Source: an uncultured Eubacteriales bacterium
GTDB taxonomy: Bacteria > Bacillota > Clostridia > Oscillospirales > Acutalibacteraceae
Reading direction: 5' to 3'
Assembly: GCA_934394855.1 (NCBI GenBank)
Contig: CAKRRH010000010.1
Coordinates: 1 to 54,572, forward strand
Length of the DNA: 54,572 nucleotides
Below are positions 40,904 to 50,266 of the stretch, piece after piece. The first letter of the stretch is position 1. Every line of letters begins with the position of its first letter. Under the pieces are notes generated by a model, which saw only the letters and a list, made by a program, of their open reading frames with translations, was not told the origin of the DNA and did not search any database. A program made the position numbers and the translations under genes.

Positions 40904-42940
40904 ATGAATTTCATTAAAAAAGCGATTGCAGTCGCAATTTCGGTTGCTACAATGATTGCATCGTTCTCGATGGCTTCCTTCGCCGATTCATATTTGCCGT
41001 GCGACGTCAACGACGACGGCAGAATCAACATGAAGGATGTTTTGGTCATCAGAAAGTACATTGCCGGAATGAATGTTGAGATCAACCTTAAAGCGGCTGA
41101 CTGCAACAACATGGGCAAATCCGACGGTGCCGTTAATATGAAAGATGTTCTTTACATGAGAAAGGTAATTGCGGGAATATATGCAGAACCCGAAAGAGTA
41201 AATGACTACATCGATTTCCCGACAAACTATCCGACAACAGTTGAATCATCGAAGGTTTTCGTAAACCAAATCGGTTATTCAAAAAATGCCGACAAAGCGG
41301 CTCGTGTAGTTGCGCAGGAAAACAGACAGACCTATCTTTGCGGCGTTGTTGACGCTGTCACAGGCAAGGTGGTTTATGCGGCGGATACTTCGGCGGCAGG
41401 TCCTGATTCAAACTCAGGCAAGCAGATTGCAAAGTTTGATTTTTCAAGCGTAACCACTCCGGGTACATATTACATCTCAACACCGGTCGGCCGCTCATAT
41501 GACTTCACAATCGCTGCTCAGCCCTACAACAAGGTTCAGGACGCAATGGTAACTGCGCTCTATTATAACCGTTGCGGCACAGCGCTCGATGAAAAAATTG
41601 TAGGCTCGGCTTACAAGCACGATGTTTGCCACTCAAGCGCCTCGGTTCCGGTATATTTCATGAATGTACTTGACTCGGCAAGCGGCAAATATAAAGTAAA
41701 CAGCGTTACTTCAACTTCGGATAAGTTCAGCGGCGGTCTTCACGACGCAGGCGACTATGGCAGATACACAATGCCGGCATATCAGGTAGTTGCGGATCTT
41801 CTTTATACATCTGAAATCTTCCCTGATGGCAGCACAACAAACGTTATCACCGACAATGAGGGTGAGAACATCAACGACTTGCTCGATGAAGCTCGTTATG
41901 AGATGAAGTGGCTGCTTAAAATGCAGAACAAAGCAACAGGCGGCGTTTACTTCAGACTTGCAACAAAAGCATTTGCAGGTTGGTATGTTCAGCCGGACAA
42001 GGACGATCAGTTCAAATCATCACTCGGTCTTTATATGTCACGCGAAATGGTTAAACCGACAGCAGGCTTTGCAGGCGCTGCCGCATCAAGCTATGTAGCA
42101 TTCAAGGACATCGACCCGACCTTCGCAAGCGAGTGCCTTGCAGCAGCTAAGAGCGCATATGCTTATGTTGAAAAACATGAAAATGATGCGGATGCAAAAG
42201 CATCATTTGCCAATTCGACCGAAATCAACGGTTCAAACGCAGGAGAATATGGCTCGACAGAAATTTACGGTGATATTTTCTATGCTGCATCATCACTCTT
42301 CCGTGCAACAAACGAATCGAAATATCACGACAAGGCCAAGAAAGTATTTGATGAAAAAATCAATGTTTCCAACGGCGTTTCAATCACACAGCTCAATGCA
42401 TATAACATCGGCGGTGCAGGCGCTCTTGCATATTTGCTCAACGACAAAGCTGACGCTTCATATAAATCAAAAATGCTTTCACTGATCAAAAAATCATGCC
42501 AGAGCTGCGCTAATGTCTCCAAGAAAGACAAATTCGGAAATGTTATTGCCGCAGGCTCATATTACTGGGGAAGCAACGGACTTATCGGAAATGTAACTCA
42601 GTTCATGGCATTCTATGATTACTTCTCAAAGACAAACACCTTTGAGCCGTATGTCAGAAATGCGGTTGACTTCATGTTCGGTGAAAACTGGTCGGGTTAC
42701 AGCTTCGTAACAGGCTATGGCTCACAGACACCGAAATATCCGCATCACCGTCCGTCAATGCAGGCAGGTCACGCAAGCAACGCTGATCCGGTTCCGGGTT
42801 GGCTTGTCGGCGGAATCACAGGCGCTTCATATGAGGATTCACAGCAGAACTACTCAACAAACGAAGTTTGCATTTACTGGAACACTCCGGCAATCGCAAC
42901 AGTAGCTTACCTCATCGCAGTTGATAAAGCGGCAAAATAA
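40904..42940 (+). CDS. Secreted GH9 cellulase with N-terminal dockerin and Ig-like domain
   Basis: Predicted extracellular endoglucanase or processive cellulase of 678 residues. Signal peptide ~1-27. Dockerin ~33-92 with a normal first loop (DVNDDGRINMKD) and a second loop carrying a four-residue insertion (DCNNMGKSDGAVNMKD). A CelD-type Ig-like domain at ~115-205 (KVFVNQIGYSKNADKAARV) precedes the GH9 barrel (~210-675). Catalytic residues are D281 and D284 in GGLHDAGDYGRY and E654 in YSTNEVCIYWNTP; the substrate loop YPHHRPSMQAG is present. AGGAGG precedes the ATG. It stands alone between terminators. Confidence 0.95.
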   Translation: MNFIKKAIAVAISVATMIASFSMASFADSYLPCDVNDDGRINMKDVLVIRKYIAGMNVEINLKAADCNNMGKSDGAVNMKDVLYMRKVIAGIYAEPERVNDYIDFPTNYPTTVESSKVFVNQIGYSKNADKAARVVAQENRQTYLCGVVDAVTGKVVYAADTSAAGPDSNSGKQIAKFDFSSVTTPGTYYISTPVGRSYDFTIAAQPYNKVQDAMVTALYYNRCGTALDEKIVGSAYKHDVCHSSASVPVYFMNVLDSASGKYKVNSVTSTSDKFSGGLHDAGDYGRYTMPAYQVVADLLYTSEIFPDGSTTNVITDNEGENINDLLDEARYEMKWLLKMQNKATGGVYFRLATKAFAGWYVQPDKDDQFKSSLGLYMSREMVKPTAGFAGAAASSYVAFKDIDPTFASECLAAAKSAYAYVEKHENDADAKASFANSTEINGSNAGEYGSTEIYGDIFYAASSLFRATNESKYHDKAKKVFDEKINVSNGVSITQLNAYNIGGAGALAYLLNDKADASYKSKMLSLIKKSCQSCANVSKKDKFGNVIAAGSYYWGSNGLIGNVTQFMAFYDYFSKTNTFEPYVRNAVDFMFGENWSGYSFVTGYGSQTPKYPHHRPSMQAGHASNADPVPGWLVGGITGASYEDSQQNYSTNEVCIYWNTPAIATVAYLIAVDKAAK

Positions 42941-42966
42941 CAATATAGCATAAACATAACACAAAC

Positions 42967-43002
42967 AAAAGCCTAATCGTTTAAAAACGGTTAGGCTTTT
43001 TC
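42967..43002. terminator. Bidirectional terminator between GH9 and htpG
   Basis: AAAAGCCTAA (42967-42976) pairs with TTAGGCTTTT (42991-43000), with an inner CGTTT/AAACG pairing; A's before and T's after. Confidence 0.85.
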
Positions 43003-43028
43003 AATTGATATTTATGCGATTATATTGA

Positions 43029-44912
43029 TTACATCAGCTCGCAAATCAGGTTGCTGAGCTCTGTCGGGTTGTCGATCGGCATTCCGCCGATAAGCAGCGC
43101 TTGCGAATAGAGTATTTTTGCATATTTCGCAAGCTTGTCTTTATCCTCGCCGTAAAGCGTTTTGAGCCGCTCGGCAATCGGATGTTCGGTGTTGATTTCA
43201 AGCACGGTTTTTGCCTTGATACCGTTATTATTCGGCATTTGGCTGAGCACCTTTTCCATTTCAAGTGAAATTTCACCGTCGGAGCTGAGCGCAACAGGGT
43301 GATTTTTCAGCTTATTTGTAAATCTGACCGCTGATACCGAACCGATCGAATCCTTAATAAAGTCAAGCATATCCTTAGATTCGTCATTGACCTTTTTAAG
43401 CTGTTCCTTTTCTTCCTCTGTTCCGAGGTCAAGCTCGTCTGTGCAAACATTTGCAAACTTCTTGCCCTCATATTCAATCAGCATTTTAATTGCAAACTCA
43501 TCGACATTTTCGGTTAGATAAAGCACTTCATAGCCCTTATCCTTGACAGCCTCAACCTGCGGGAGCATATCGATTTTATCGACGGTTTCGCCGCAAGCAT
43601 AATAGATCGTCTTTTGATCTTCCTTGCAATTTTCAACATACTCCGCAAGCGTTGTATATTTCTTTTCCCTGCTTGAAATGAACATTACAAGATCTTTGAG
43701 CTCGTCTTTATGCATTCCGTAATCATTATACATACCGAATTTAATCTGAACGCCGAAGCTCTTGAAAAATTCTTCATACTTTTCACGGTCATTTTTCAGC
43801 ATTTTGAGCAATTCCGAATGGATTTTCTTGTTAAGCGTCTTAGCGATGATTTTGAGCTGACCGTCATGCTGCAACATTTCACGCGAAATATTCAGCGACA
43901 AGTCGGCGCTGTCAACAAGACCTCTGACAAATGAGAAATGGTCGGGCAGCAAATCGCCGCATTTATCCATTATCAAAACGCCGTTGGAATATAGCTGAAG
44001 TCCTTTTTCGAACTCTTTTGTATAATAATCAAACGGAGGCTGTTTCGGAATGAACAGCAATGCGTTATAGGTCGCTTGACCCTCGGTTTTTGAATGAATT
44101 ACCAAAGCCGGGTCGTTATAATCGAAGAACTTTTCCTTGTAAAATTTATTATATTCTTCGTCCGTAATCTCCGATTTATTCTTCTTCCAAAGCGGAACCA
44201 TGCTGTTGAGGGTCTTGTCCTCGACAACAGTTTCATATTCGCTGTCGCTGCCCTCTTTCAGCTTACTGCTTGTCATCTGCATTTTAATCGGATAGCGGAT
44301 ATAGTCGGAATATTTCTTGACGATTCTCGAAATCTCATACTGCTCAAGATAATCGGAATATTTCTCGTCCTCGGTGTCCTCTTTAATGTGCATTGTGATC
44401 GTTGTGCCGACGCTGTCTCTCTCACACGGCTCAACGGTGTAGCCGTCAGCGCCCATCGATGTCCAACGGAATGCCTCATCCGAGCCGAATGCTTTTGACT
44501 CGACCGTTACAAGATCGCTTACCATGAACGCCGAATAGAAGCCAACGCCGAACTGACCGATCACATCAATATCCTCTGCATTTTTGTCGTCGCCGTTTTC
44601 CTTTTTGAAGTTAAGCGAACCGCTCTTTGCAATTGTGCCCAAATTTTGTTCAAGCTCGGTTTCGGTCATTCCGATTCCGTTATCGGTGAGCTTGATCAAG
44701 CGGTTGTCCTTGTCAATGTCTATTCTGATTTCAAAATCTTCTCTTTTCATCTTAACGCTGTCGTCTGTCAGCGACTTAAAATATAGCTTGTCGATTGCGT
44801 CGCTTGCATTTGAAATCAGCTCTCGCAAAAATATTTCCTTGTGGGTATAGATCGAGTTGATCATCATGTCCAGCAGCTTTTGCGACTCTGCTTTAAACTG
44901 TTTTTTTCTCAT
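43029..44912 (-). CDS. htpG: Hsp90-family chaperone HtpG
   Basis: Cytoplasmic ATP-dependent chaperone of 627 residues. The GHKL ATP site includes ELISNASDAIDKLYF, LTDNGIGMT and GQFGVGFYSAF. The middle domain has GVLIMDKCGDLLPDHFSFVRGLVDS and SREMLQHD, and the C-terminal dimerisation domain ends the protein. The ATG at 44912 (AAGGA 10 bases upstream) gives the normal start MRKKQFKAESQKLLDMM; the longer frame to 44954 is rejected. A perfect CIRCE operator and a consensus promoter lie directly upstream, so HrcA repression and heat induction are expected. Confidence 0.97.
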   Translation of the reverse strand: MRKKQFKAESQKLLDMMINSIYTHKEIFLRELISNASDAIDKLYFKSLTDDSVKMKREDFEIRIDIDKDNRLIKLTDNGIGMTETELEQNLGTIAKSGSLNFKKENGDDKNAEDIDVIGQFGVGFYSAFMVSDLVTVESKAFGSDEAFRWTSMGADGYTVEPCERDSVGTTITMHIKEDTEDEKYSDYLEQYEISRIVKKYSDYIRYPIKMQMTSSKLKEGSDSEYETVVEDKTLNSMVPLWKKNKSEITDEEYNKFYKEKFFDYNDPALVIHSKTEGQATYNALLFIPKQPPFDYYTKEFEKGLQLYSNGVLIMDKCGDLLPDHFSFVRGLVDSADLSLNISREMLQHDGQLKIIAKTLNKKIHSELLKMLKNDREKYEEFFKSFGVQIKFGMYNDYGMHKDELKDLVMFISSREKKYTTLAEYVENCKEDQKTIYYACGETVDKIDMLPQVEAVKDKGYEVLYLTENVDEFAIKMLIEYEGKKFANVCTDELDLGTEEEKEQLKKVNDESKDMLDFIKDSIGSVSAVRFTNKLKNHPVALSSDGEISLEMEKVLSQMPNNNGIKAKTVLEINTEHPIAERLKTLYGEDKDKLAKYAKILYSQALLIGGMPIDNPTELSNLICELM

Positions 44913-44947
44913 AAATATCATATCCTTCGGTATAAACAAAAATATAT

Positions 44948-44974
44948 TTAGCACTCTTTGCTTTCGAGTGCTAA
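44948..44974 (-). promoter_or_regulatory. CIRCE operator (HrcA site) of htpG
   Basis: TTAGCACTC (44948-44956), nine bases, then GAGTGCTAA (44966-44974): an exact match to the CIRCE inverted repeat. It lies between the -10 box and the htpG start, the usual position for HrcA repression. Confidence 0.95.
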
Positions 44975-44978
44975 ATAT

Positions 44979-45006
44979 ATTATAATACTGTTATTTATTT
45001 TGTCAA
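44979..45006 (-). promoter_or_regulatory. Promoter of htpG
   Basis: On the minus strand TTGACA (45001-45006) and TATAAT (44979-44984) with 16-base spacing. Its -10 box is 4 bases from the CIRCE operator. Confidence 0.85.
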
Positions 45007-45043
45007 TAGGCTAAATTATAAACATTTTGTGACAAATGTTGAT

Positions 45044-45763
45044 TTACGCACCGATAATATCTCTTATTACCTTTGAAGCGATTATCAATCCTGCGGTGCT
45101 TGGGACAAATGACACGCTTCCCGGCGTTTGTCTTTTGCCAGGTGCGTTGTCGTCGGGGTTGAGTGATGAATCGGGAACGAGTGCTTTTTCCTTTGAATAA
45201 ACACAGTCAAGATGATGTATATTTCTTTTTCTGAGCTCGGTTCTCATCACCCTTGCAAGCGGACACACCGAAGTTTTCATAATGTCCTCAAGCTCGATCA
45301 TCTCGGGGTGCAGCTTGTTGCCCATTCCCATGCTGCTGATGATTTTTACCCCATGTTTCACAGCAGTTTCAATCAGCAACAGCTTTGACGATACAGAATC
45401 GATCGCGTCAACGACATAATCATATTCATCAAAATTAAACTCATCGACAGTCGTTTTATCAAAAAAGCATTGCATTGCTTCAACCTTGATTTCGGGGTTG
45501 ATGTCATTTATCCTCTGCTTTGCGACCTCGACCTTTGGCTGACCGACGGTTGAATGAAGCGCAATCATCTGGCGGTTGATATTTGACAGTGCCACCTCGT
45601 CTTTATCGACAAGGACAAGCCTTCCGACGCCGCATCTTGCAAGCGCCTCAACGGTATATGAGCCGACGCCGCCGACTCCGAAAACCGCAACGCATGAATT
45701 TTTCAGCTTTTCAACGCCCTGCTCGGTGATTAGCATTGCGGTGCGAACATATTCATCTCTCAT
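45044..45763 (-). CDS. tcdA: tRNA threonylcarbamoyladenosine dehydratase, ThiF/E1-like
   Basis: ATP-dependent E1-like enzyme of 239 residues that converts t6A to cyclic t6A at position 37 of ANN-decoding tRNAs. The nucleotide-binding motif is VAVFGVGGVGSYTVEALARCG, with LVDKDEVALSNINRQ, YVVDAIDSVSSK and SSMGMGNKLHPE. The TcdA branch is supported by VCPLARVMRTELRKR. It starts 1 base after the SpoIID-like stop codon. Confidence 0.9.
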   Translation of the reverse strand: MRDEYVRTAMLITEQGVEKLKNSCVAVFGVGGVGSYTVEALARCGVGRLVLVDKDEVALSNINRQMIALHSTVGQPKVEVAKQRINDINPEIKVEAMQCFFDKTTVDEFNFDEYDYVVDAIDSVSSKLLLIETAVKHGVKIISSMGMGNKLHPEMIELEDIMKTSVCPLARVMRTELRKRNIHHLDCVYSKEKALVPDSSLNPDDNAPGKRQTPGSVSFVPSTAGLIIASKVIRDIIGA

Positions 45764-45764
45764 T

Positions 45765-47105
45765 TTATTCGATTACCGTTCCTTTATAATATTTTGCAAG
45801 TATTTTTGTGTAATCCTGACCCTTTTTCGCCATTTCATTTGCGCCGTATTTGCTCATTCCGACACCGTTTCCGACTCCATGCACCGTGAATGTGAAGCTG
45901 TCGGATTTTTTATCATATTTGACCTTGAATGCCTGAGATTCAAGCGCGTTTTGGTCGCCTACTCTGTTTTCTCCCAAAAGATTCATCTTAACACTCAGTC
46001 CGCTGACCGTCTTTTTGCCGCCGATGCTGACCGTTGTAACATAAAGCCCTGTCGCTTTATCATATTTTGCCGTGAACCATTTTGCTTTATCCTTGACCTT
46101 TGACAAATCCACGCCATATTCCTGCTTTACAAGCTTGCTTATCTGCGCCGATTTAAAGGTATGTTTATTTTCATAATTCGGCGATGACTTATCTTCGCTT
46201 GAGTCAACGCTCACAAGATAAGGCACACTGTTGCCCCAAACATCGCTGTTATTTGCGGTTTTTCCCGGTGTAACTTCACACCAAAGCGCCTCAATCGGCC
46301 GTCCGTTATAATTCATCACCTTGCCGCTGACAGCGTTCGCCGCATCAACGCATTTTTTCGAGGCAGGGCTTAATGTGATTGACGGAGTTTGCCCCGAATT
46401 TGCCCCGTGATAGCATAAAAACGAATATATTGCCACCGCCTGTGCTTTCATAGCCTCGGGTTCATAATCATAATCCTCGCCCATCTCGGTTTCAAGCGCC
46501 TGTGCGACGATCAATGCCGCAGAATCGGTCACTACCTGACCTGAACGAATGTCATAGACGCTGATTGCATCTTTTATGGTTGTTTCACTCTGATTTGGCG
46601 ATGAATATTTTTCTGTGGTTGTAATTTCGGCTGTGACGTTGGCAAAATAATTCCGGCTTGTTGAGGGCAAGATCGTAGTCGCCGTTGAATTATTGCCATG
46701 CACCGCCGTTGATATTCCGACATAAAGAATTGCACCGCAACAAAGCACGACCGCCAAAACGCTGGCAATTTTTGTGCTGTTGCTGCCTGTAAATATATTA
46801 AACGCTTTTTTAATTTGAGTGTCATGCTTATTCAGCCAAATTTCAAATTTGCTTTTCGGCAATTCCTCATTATCGACGGCTTCCTCATTATCATTTTCAG
46901 CCGCTTTTCGACTTGTCTTGCCGTCAATATATTTTTTTGGTTTGTTTGCGGCATTATCATTTTTCTTAGCACTGTCATTTATGAGATTCCCCTCATCTTC
47001 ACCGTGTCGGGAAAACGAACGAAGTTTATTCATGATTTTGTCTAAAACTGCCCGTATTTTGTCCATGGTGAAAACTGTCTTGCCTTTCTGTAAATTTTCG
47101 TGCAT
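45765..47105 (-). CDS. SpoIID/LytB-domain membrane protein
   Basis: SpoIID-family protein of up to 446 residues. In Bacillus SpoIID is a lytic transglycosylase that degrades peptidoglycan during engulfment. A basic, Asn/Lys-rich cytoplasmic segment (~1-105) precedes a membrane helix (~112-133, KIASVLAVVLCCGAILYVGI). The SpoIID domain has IVAQALETEMGEDYDYEPEAMKAQAVA (in parts), TPGKTANNSDVWGNSVPYLVSVDS and the end HGVGNGVGMSKYGANEMAKKG. The true start may be the ATG at 47066; neither candidate has a good ribosome-binding site. The long cytoplasmic part and the place next to a sortase gene are unlike the classical spoIID locus, so a general cell-wall role is also possible. Confidence 0.82.
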   Translation of the reverse strand: MHENLQKGKTVFTMDKIRAVLDKIMNKLRSFSRHGEDEGNLINDSAKKNDNAANKPKKYIDGKTSRKAAENDNEEAVDNEELPKSKFEIWLNKHDTQIKKAFNIFTGSNSTKIASVLAVVLCCGAILYVGISTAVHGNNSTATTILPSTSRNYFANVTAEITTTEKYSSPNQSETTIKDAISVYDIRSGQVVTDSAALIVAQALETEMGEDYDYEPEAMKAQAVAIYSFLCYHGANSGQTPSITLSPASKKCVDAANAVSGKVMNYNGRPIEALWCEVTPGKTANNSDVWGNSVPYLVSVDSSEDKSSPNYENKHTFKSAQISKLVKQEYGVDLSKVKDKAKWFTAKYDKATGLYVTTVSIGGKKTVSGLSVKMNLLGENRVGDQNALESQAFKVKYDKKSDSFTFTVHGVGNGVGMSKYGANEMAKKGQDYTKILAKYYKGTVIE

Positions 47106-47122
47106 TTAAAATGAATGCCGTT

Positions 47123-47158
47123 AATTTATGCACCGTGAAAACTCACAGTGCATAAATT
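47123..47158 (-). other. Stem-loop between the sortase and SpoIID-like genes
   Basis: AATTTATGCAC (47123-47133) pairs with GTGCATAAATT (47148-47158), with extra pairing inside the loop. It lacks a clear T run on the minus strand, so it may be an RNA-processing or weak termination site between two same-strand genes. Confidence 0.45.
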
Positions 47159-47187
47159 TTGAAGATATTGAAATATGTATATCCGAA

Positions 47188-49668
47188 TTATTCTGCGCTC
47201 TCAACATTTTCTTCGGTCGGTTCGGGATCGGGTGTTGGCGGATCTGTTTCATCGGGTGCCGGCTCCGTCGGAGCGATCGTCGGTTCCGGCGTCGGCGCTT
47301 GAGTCGGCGCACTTGTTGGATTTGATGTGTTTCCGCCTGTATGATTCCTCTTTGTTGTGTTCTGATTTCTCTTTGTGGTTCGAGCCGGAGCGGCATTTGT
47401 CCGATTGCCCGAATTGCCGCCCGAATTATTATCGTTTCTGCTGTCCGTTTGATATATGATTACCGTAACTGTTTCGCCGTTTGAATTAACAACGCTCTGA
47501 ATCTCGGTTTTGGGCTCTGTTGCAGCTGTTGATTCTACTGCCTGAGTCGGAACAGAAGTGTAATATTCATTATTCGCATAAGGGTTATAAAGCCCCTTTG
47601 CGTCATACCACGCTTGCGGATATTTTGCGTCATTGTTGATTCGGGCGTTTGCAACATCAACGCTCTTGTCCTCACCAGGTCGGGTTCTTCTTGCCATTAT
47701 TACAAAACGAGCCTCGGTGAATTCATAGGTGCAGGTTTGCAAGGTCACAACAGTATCTGTCGGAAGAACATCAACGCCTGTTTCGATGCATGAACGAATT
47801 TTGCAGTCGTTTATCCAATCGTTAAATTCGTTGTCGTCGGTGAAGTCAAGCTTTCTGAAATCGAACAACATTCCGCTGTCCTGAGCCGCATAGGCATTTG
47901 TGGTGATTACCGCAAATATCTTCCATGTGCCGTCACGATATAGCGTATCCATTGTAAATGTCGGGTGCTTTTTGTAGAAATCAAGGTCACGGTAATGAAG
48001 CAGCTGACCGAACATTGTCGAATCGTCCTTCATGTTATGACCGTAGATCACAAGGTTCTTTGACTCGCTGCTATATTCGATCGATGTGCCGCTGTCCATG
48101 AATATCGTGCCGTATCTTGAATATTCGCCGTTGAAATCATGGCGCAGATAATCGTCGTTTGTCTTGCCCTGAACAATGGGATAGTCAATGTTTGTGTCGT
48201 CAACCTTGATCCAGCCGACAAGATCATTGTTTTCTTGATGAAGTGCAAAAAACTTCGGATTCATTGTCGGCGCCGCATAGTCGGTCGATTCGCTTGAATG
48301 ATAATTATCACGAAGCTGATTTGTCAGATTTTCGTTCTGCATCGGCTCAATCAGATAATATGATGCGATCTGCCAAACCATTGCAATTACCGTGATGAAT
48401 GCGACAATGAACACAAGCTTGCGAATTACTTCGCCCTTTTTGTCACCCTTCCACGGAAAAATTGCTTTCAAAATGCGGATAAATATATTCGGTTTCTTTT
48501 CGGCAACCGCGGTTTTGGTCCTTTTGCCGTGAATTTCGGGCAACTCATCATCAGCAACCTTGGTAAATTCGACTGTTTTGCCATCATCCGAATCATACTT
48601 CTCATCGGTAATTTTATCGAATACCATCGTCTTATCTGAATTATTGTCAGGTGCTTCGTCACTTGATACCTTATCAAAAATGACTGTAGCGCCGCTCTCT
48701 AAATCCGATTTATCGGAATCGCTCTCGATTTTGTCAAAGATTACGGTATTATCCGCCTCATCACCCGAAAACGCGGATTCGTCAGTCATATCATATGTCG
48801 GCTCAGCTTCGTCCATTGCGTCCTCGTTTGTAAACGAAAGCTCAGGTGTTGCCGCTTCTTCGGGCGCATTATTATCCGCATTATCCGCCGCATCATCATA
48901 TGTAACCGGAATAACGGGATCGGTCAGACCATCATGCATATCATTATCGTCAGAGTCCTGAATATTCGGCGGATAAAAGTCGCTCACATCAAGCGGGCGC
49001 TCTTCCTCATATTCAGCCGATTCGGTGAAAAAGTGGGGCATTGACGAAGAATCATAACCGCCGATCGTCGAAGTCGAGCTATAATCAAGCGGCTCGGATT
49101 CGGGCGCATATGTAATTGTCGAATCGTCCTCAAATGCACTTCCGACTCGGCTTTTTTCGGTTATATCGTCAAACTGCGACTCTTCCTCGACACGATTCGC
49201 AATGTCATCGACGATTTTCTGAGCGTCAGCCATGATCTTGTCATCCAAAGGCTCGTGCGGTTCATTGTCCGCCTCATGAGCCTCTGCTTTCAGCTCGGCA
49301 GCGGTGTCGTTTTCAGCATTATTCTCGACAACTGTCGGCTCATCTGTCAAAACAGGCTCACCATCAACCGATTTATCTGCTGTCGGCTCATTGTTTGAAA
49401 TGATGTCGGAGATCTGCCTGTCCTTAGTCTGTTCATCATGAACGACTGGCTCTTCATCATTTGTTCCGATCATCTCGCCAAGCTTATCCGAATATATCTG
49501 TGTCGATTCGTCTGTTTTTTCTTCGGTTGATTCCTGCTTTTCGTTTTTGGGTTCATCTATTTTTGCGCCCATTCCACGCAAAAATTCCTTGATTTTTTCA
49601 CTTTCCCTGTTCTTATCTATTGAGTCATTGCTGTTTATTGAATTTTTGTTTTTATCCTCAAAATCCAT
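47188..49668 (-). CDS. Class B sortase with long acidic N-terminal region
   Basis: Transpeptidase-type membrane protein of about 826 residues. Residues ~1-395 are a disordered, strongly acidic cytoplasmic region ending in four spaced repeats (TVIFDKIESD, TVIFDKVSSD, TMVFDKITDE, TVEFTKVADD; ~307-375). A membrane helix lies at ~418-440. The class B sortase domain (~465-665) has WIKVDDTNIDYPIVQG and the catalytic H544 (VIYGHNM), C646 (LQTCTYEF) and R654 (ARFVIMARR). The C-terminal ~130 residues are a Pro/Thr/Asn/Glu-rich tail outside the cell. Ordinary SrtB is ~220-250 residues. No sorting-signal substrate (LPxTG-like) is encoded nearby. The ATG at 49668 is preferred to the one at 49686. Confidence 0.9.
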   Translation of the reverse strand: MDFEDKNKNSINSNDSIDKNRESEKIKEFLRGMGAKIDEPKNEKQESTEEKTDESTQIYSDKLGEMIGTNDEEPVVHDEQTKDRQISDIISNNEPTADKSVDGEPVLTDEPTVVENNAENDTAAELKAEAHEADNEPHEPLDDKIMADAQKIVDDIANRVEEESQFDDITEKSRVGSAFEDDSTITYAPESEPLDYSSTSTIGGYDSSSMPHFFTESAEYEEERPLDVSDFYPPNIQDSDDNDMHDGLTDPVIPVTYDDAADNADNNAPEEAATPELSFTNEDAMDEAEPTYDMTDESAFSGDEADNTVIFDKIESDSDKSDLESGATVIFDKVSSDEAPDNNSDKTMVFDKITDEKYDSDDGKTVEFTKVADDELPEIHGKRTKTAVAEKKPNIFIRILKAIFPWKGDKKGEVIRKLVFIVAFITVIAMVWQIASYYLIEPMQNENLTNQLRDNYHSSESTDYAAPTMNPKFFALHQENNDLVGWIKVDDTNIDYPIVQGKTNDDYLRHDFNGEYSRYGTIFMDSGTSIEYSSESKNLVIYGHNMKDDSTMFGQLLHYRDLDFYKKHPTFTMDTLYRDGTWKIFAVITTNAYAAQDSGMLFDFRKLDFTDDNEFNDWINDCKIRSCIETGVDVLPTDTVVTLQTCTYEFTEARFVIMARRTRPGEDKSVDVANARINNDAKYPQAWYDAKGLYNPYANNEYYTSVPTQAVESTAATEPKTEIQSVVNSNGETVTVIIYQTDSRNDNNSGGNSGNRTNAAPARTTKRNQNTTKRNHTGGNTSNPTSAPTQAPTPEPTIAPTEPAPDETDPPTPDPEPTEENVESAE

Positions 49669-49711
49669 TTCAAAACCGCCAATCATTTATAATTTATTTA
49701 AAAACCGAAAA

Positions 49712-50251
49712 TTATTTTAAATAACATTCGGAAAAGGATTCGCTGTTAAATTTATTATCATGGTCAAGATAATAAAGCACCGTCAAAAATGCGTGATATG
49801 CCGTATTTTTGCGTATCTCATCACGGCAAAGTGCGCTGTCGCTTTGCAGCTTTATGACATAATCTCCCGATTTATCCGAAAATCCGATGAAACACAGCCC
49901 AACGGGCTTTCCCGTGCCGTCGGAGTTCGGTCCCGCAATCCCCGTGACGCTTATCGCAATGTCGCTGTTTGCAAGGCGCCTTGAGCCATGTGCCATTTGA
50001 AGCGCAACAGGCTCGCTCACCGCGCCGTATTTCGGAAATAAGTCGCTCTCCACTCCGAGCAGCTTGGTTTTCATCTCATTTGAATAGGTCACAACGCCGC
50101 TTGAAAAGACAGCCGACGCACCCGAAATGTCGGTAATGCATTTTGCAATCAATCCGCCTGTGCAGCTTTCAGCTGTTGATATGCTGATATTTTTCTCGAT
50201 CAGCATACCTACCGCTTTTTCCGCCGCCGATTTTAATTTATCGTCAATCAT
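49712..50251 (-). CDS. CinA C-terminal domain protein, nicotinamide-nucleotide amidohydrolase
   Basis: A 179-residue stand-alone CinA C-terminal (PncC-type) domain that deamidates nicotinamide mononucleotide in pyridine nucleotide recycling. The signature ISTAESCTGGLIAKCITDISGAS is present with VVTYSNEMKTKLLGV, GAVSEPVALQMA and VTGIAGPNSDG. The N-terminal molybdopterin-like domain of full-length CinA is missing, which is normal for PncC. It starts 15 bases after the thiI stop codon. Confidence 0.92.
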   Translation of the reverse strand: MIDDKLKSAAEKAVGMLIEKNISISTAESCTGGLIAKCITDISGASAVFSSGVVTYSNEMKTKLLGVESDLFPKYGAVSEPVALQMAHGSRRLANSDIAISVTGIAGPNSDGTGKPVGLCFIGFSDKSGDYVIKLQSDSALCRDEIRKNTAYHAFLTVLYYLDHDNKFNSESFSECYLK

Positions 50252-50266
50252 AATATCACTTTAATT

